Positions 6,901-8,326 of a stretch of DNA of 8,326 nucleotides are shown here, piece after piece; position 1 is the stretch's first letter; each line of letters starts with the position of its first letter. The notes under the pieces were generated by a model that worked only from the letters and a program-made list of their open reading frames with translations, was not told the origin of the DNA and did not search any database. Source of the stretch: a bacterium (GTDB taxonomy: Bacteria > Vulcanimicrobiota > Vulcanimicrobiia > Vulcanimicrobiales > Vulcanimicrobiaceae). Location of the stretch: NCBI GenBank assembly GCA_021807065.1, contig JAKAPO010000090.1:1-8326 (forward strand), in the 5' to 3' direction. The position numbers and the translations under genes were made by a program.

Positions 6901-6956
6901 CTTGAAACCCACGGAACGCGATGAGCGTTCCGTGGGTTCGAATCCCACCCTCTCCG
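6901..6956 (+). pseudogene. 3' half of tRNA-Ser(UGA), probable attachment site remnant
   Basis: The anticodon loop CTTGAAA (6901-6907, anticodon TGA) is followed by the 3' anticodon stem CCCAC (6908-6912). A long class II variable arm comes next, GGAACGC-GATGA-GCGTTCC (6913-6931), then the T arm GTGGG-TTCGAAT-CCCAC (6932-6948), the 3' acceptor strand CCTCTCC (6949-6955) and discriminator G (6956). The next bases are AGG, so CCA is not encoded. The expected 5' acceptor (GGAGAGG), D arm and 5' anticodon stem (GTGGG) are absent upstream. It cannot fold as a tRNA. A break exactly at the anticodon loop is the mark of integrase-mediated insertion into a tRNA gene. Confidence 0.85.
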
Positions 6957-6961
6957 AGGGG
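6956..6961 (+). promoter_or_regulatory. Ribosome binding site of the macrodomain gene, touching the tRNA remnant
   Basis: GAGGGG ends 5 bases before ATG 6967. Its first G is the tRNA discriminator base, so the site sits right at the 3' end of the tRNA remnant. Confidence 0.5.
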
Positions 6962-6966
6962 CTCAA

Positions 6967-7464
6967 ATGATAGAGATCGTCGTCGGTGATATAACGCAGC
7001 TTGAGGTTGACGTCATCGTCAACGCTGCAAACGAGGCGCTGGCTCCGGGTGGCGGCGTCTGCGGAGCGATCTTTCGCGCAGCCGGGCCGCAGCTGGTAGC
7101 GGCGTGCACGCTGGTCGCGCCGTGCCCCACGGGTGAGGCACGCATCACTCCTGGTTTCGACTCGAAGGCACGGTGGATCGTTCACGCAGTTGGGCCGATA
7201 TGGCGCGGTGGAGGCCGCGGTGAGGTCGCCCTACTGGCGTCGGCATATCGCGCGTCGTTGGATCTTGCGAGCGACGCAGGTGCAGCATCGATCGCGTTTC
7301 CCGCGATCTCGACCGGTGTTTATGGTTACCCTAAAGACGCGGCTGCGCACGTCGCGGTGGAAGCCGTGCGCGATTGGTGTGAAGTGCACCAGGCACCCGA
7401 ACGCGTGATCGTGTGCTGCTTTAGCGAAGAAGACGGGAAGATGTATCGCGGGCTATTGCCTTGA
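6967..7464 (+). CDS. Macrodomain protein (ADP-ribose binding/processing)
   Basis: 165-residue single macrodomain, the usual size for stand-alone bacterial members that bind ADP-ribose and often hydrolyse O-acetyl-ADP-ribose or mono-ADP-ribosyl links in the cytoplasm. Motifs: GDIT 7-10, VNAAN 18-22 (adenine/ribose side), GGGVCGAIFRAAG 28-40 (loop 1), CPTGEA 53-58, IVHAVGP 71-77, FPAISTGVYGYP 111-122 (loop 2, diphosphate). In MacroD-type enzymes such as E. coli YmdB, the loop reads GG-V-D-G-A-I-H; here the Asp is Cys32 and the His is Phe36, so catalysis may differ or be lost while binding remains. The start at ATG 6967 follows GAGGGG by 5 bases and keeps the family's usual N-terminus. The stop TGA (7462-7464) coincides with the first bases of a dispersed repeat. 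It converges on the pirin gene with a shared terminator. Upstream is a tRNA remnant with a 14 bp hairpin, and no promoter is clear. Confidence 0.93.
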   Translation: MIEIVVGDITQLEVDVIVNAANEALAPGGGVCGAIFRAAGPQLVAACTLVAPCPTGEARITPGFDSKARWIVHAVGPIWRGGGRGEVALLASAYRASLDLASDAGAASIAFPAISTGVYGYPKDAAAHVAVEAVRDWCEVHQAPERVIVCCFSEEDGKMYRGLLP

Positions 7465-7518
7465 GGCGCTTCCCTCGAAAGCACTCGGTGCTTCGCACTT
7501 CGCTCGCTCGGGATGACA
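7462..7518. repeat. Dispersed intergenic repeat, copy B
   Basis: This 57-base unit runs from TGAGGCGCTTCCCTCGA to GCTCGCTCGGGATGACA and is nearly identical to copy A (5980-6037). It carries a perfect hairpin, AAGCAC-TCG-GTGCTT (7479-7493), with an alternative GTGC-TTC-GCAC. The middle differs in sequence from copy A but can still form a hairpin there. The TGA that starts the unit is the stop codon of the macrodomain gene. Confidence 0.75.
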
Positions 7519-7522
7519 AACC

Positions 7523-7555
7523 GGCAGCCTGCCCGTCGAGGCTGCCAACAGTTTT
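7523..7555. terminator. Bidirectional terminator between macrodomain and pirin genes
   Basis: GGCAGCCT (7523-7530) and AGGCTGCC (7539-7546) form a perfect 8 bp stem with an 8-base loop. Plus-strand tail AACAGTTTT serves the macrodomain gene; on the minus strand the hairpin is followed by GGTTTG and lies 22 bases past the pirin stop. Position between convergent genes supports a shared terminator. Confidence 0.7.
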
Positions 7556-7567
7556 GCGCGGCGTTTG

Positions 7568-8326
7568 CTACGTTCTGGCGATTTCGCTGAAGCGGCCAGC
7601 TTGCAGATCGGCGATCGCCTGTGCGATCTCTTCGCGCGTGTTCATCACGAACGGTCCATAGCGCACGACGGGCTCCCCGATCGGCGTGCCGCTGATGAAC
7701 AGCGCCTCGAATCCCGCCGGCCCGGCAGTTATATGAACCGATGCGGGCGAGGAGGTAAGGAGCGCGACCTGCCGTTCGCGGACGTGTGTTCCCTCGACGC
7801 TTCCCGATCCCGCGATAACGTGGACGACGGCGTTCGAACCGCCCATTACGAAAAATGCCGACTCGACACGCGGGCTCAGGCGCAGATGCACCATCGTCGT
7901 CGGCACGACGGTCTCTATGGGCGAGCGTCTTCCCTCGAACTCGCCGGCGATGACGCGAGTCCATGTTCCGCCATCTTGCACGAGCGGTAGCTGTGCTGCC
8001 GCGTACTCCTGGTAGCGCGGCTGCATCATTTTCCTAGCGCTCGGGAGGTTGATCCAAACCTGAAAACCATGCATGCGACCGCCGTCGCGCAATATCTGCG
8101 GTGTAGGCATCTCCGAATGGATGACGCCGGCGCCGGCCGTCATCCACTGAACGTCACCGTTGCGAATGACGCCGCGATGCCCGTGTGAATCCTCGTGCTG
8201 CATCGCGCCTTCGATGATGTAGGTCACGGTCTCGAAGCCGCGATGCGGGTGATCGGGCGCGCCTTTTGCTTCACCCGGTTTGTAATCGACCGGGCCCATT
8301 TCGTCGATGAGGAGAATCGGATCGAA
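7568..8326 (-). CDS. Pirin family protein (bicupin), N-terminus beyond window
   Basis: 252 residues are visible of a pirin, a two-cupin-domain protein. The N-terminal cupin binds a metal (iron in studied members); some bacterial relatives such as E. coli YhhW act as quercetin 2,3-dioxygenases. Visible features: FDPILLIDEMGPVDY at the right edge, then PGEAKGAPDHPHRGFETVTY with the two metal-ligand His of HPH, GDVQWMTAGAGVIHSEMP with the remaining His and Glu ligands, and FQVWINLP closing the N-terminal cupin. The C-terminal cupin (about 130-235 of the visible part) is more diverged, as usual. An ATG at 8299 is not the true start: the frame continues to base 8326 with conserved pirin sequence, so roughly 25-30 N-terminal residues lie outside. 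The stop is TAG 7570-7568. All four expected metal ligands are present, so it is probably functional. Its natural substrate cannot be inferred. It converges with the macrodomain gene. Confidence 0.95.
   Translation of the reverse strand, partial: FDPILLIDEMGPVDYKPGEAKGAPDHPHRGFETVTYIIEGAMQHEDSHGHRGVIRNGDVQWMTAGAGVIHSEMPTPQILRDGGRMHGFQVWINLPSARKMMQPRYQEYAAAQLPLVQDGGTWTRVIAGEFEGRRSPIETVVPTTMVHLRLSPRVESAFFVMGGSNAVVHVIAGSGSVEGTHVRERQVALLTSSPASVHITAGPAGFEALFISGTPIGEPVVRYGPFVMNTREEIAQAIADLQAGRFSEIART

Larger units (their letters stand above)
1..6956. mobile_element. Inferred decayed genomic island, right end at tRNA-Ser 3' remnant
   Basis: Inference from three observations: a tyrosine integrase fragment at the left edge, a run of broken genes (integrase, second receptor, small membrane protein), and a tRNA-Ser 3' half in plus orientation at 6901-6956. 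Elements that recombine in the anticodon loop leave a whole tRNA on one side and only the 3' half on the other. That geometry puts the element to the left of 6901. The left junction, with an intact tRNA-Ser(UGA), is not in the window, so the true extent is unknown and start 1 is only the window edge. It could also be several layered insertions. No second att copy is visible inside the window. Confidence 0.4.

Noticed and set aside
6870..6956. A complete tRNA-Ser with a diverged 5' half
   Set aside because: Nothing within 60 bases upstream can pair with the acceptor CCTCTCC or the anticodon stem CCCAC, and no D arm is visible.
6796..7185. Minus-strand 129-codon frame over the tRNA remnant and macrodomain start
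   Set aside because: It contains RVGFEPT, the common false translation of an antisense tRNA-Ser, and overlaps the macrodomain gene.
5980..7518. Repeat copies A and B as ends of one transposon or as a CRISPR array
   Set aside because: The copies are in direct orientation about 1.4 kb apart with no transposase between them, and there is no regular repeat-spacer pattern.
7326..7964. 212-codon minus-strand frame containing VIPSERSAKHRVLSREAP
   Set aside because: That string is the translation of repeat copy B; the rest is an out-of-frame shadow of pirin and macrodomain genes.

Overview
The window looks like GC-rich chromosome from a diderm (Gram-negative type) bacterium. The evidence is a complete outer-membrane TonB-dependent receptor with a signal peptide, and a Shine-Dalgarno site (AGAGGTG) that decides its start. 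The receptor type and the scattered 'GTCATCCCGAGCG...CGAGGGA' repeats remind me of uncultivated phyla such as Candidatus Eremiobacterota (WPS-2). That is an impression, not a demonstrated assignment.

Layout. 1-508 (-): 5'-truncated tyrosine integrase running off the left edge. 652-1419 (+): class I SAM-dependent methyltransferase, possibly leaderless. 1420-1778: no gene, but a hairpin and a T-run terminator behind the receptor gene. 1779-5711 (-): a large TonB-dependent receptor with a carboxypeptidase-regulatory-like N-terminal domain and 18 cysteines. 5770-5940 (-): relic of a small coiled-coil/membrane protein. 5980-6070: copy A of a dispersed repeat and a strong hairpin. 6127-6631 (-): broken C-terminal piece of a second, paralogous receptor. 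6632-6900: coding-like scrap and nested inverted repeats. 6901-6956 (+): 3' half of a tRNA-Ser(UGA), cut at the anticodon loop. 6967-7464 (+): macrodomain protein. 7462-7518: repeat copy B. 7523-7555: terminator shared by convergent genes. 7568-8326 (-): pirin, running off the right edge.

Reading. The tRNA-Ser 3' half is what an integrated element leaves at its distal junction when it recombines in the anticodon loop. In that geometry the element lies to the left of 6901, and a reconstituted full tRNA-Ser should lie left of this window. The left ~6.9 kb then looks like a decayed genomic island: broken integrase, methyltransferase, intact receptor, paralog relic and other gene scraps. The host backbone would resume with macrodomain and pirin. 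The macrodomain gene takes its ribosome binding site from the sequence directly after the tRNA remnant, and its stop codon falls on the first bases of repeat copy B. I see no operon; the intact genes are separate units. No complete novel system can be proved here. The strongest leads are the tRNA-remnant junction with its hairpins, the cysteine-rich receptor with its decayed paralog, and the macrodomain with an altered catalytic motif.
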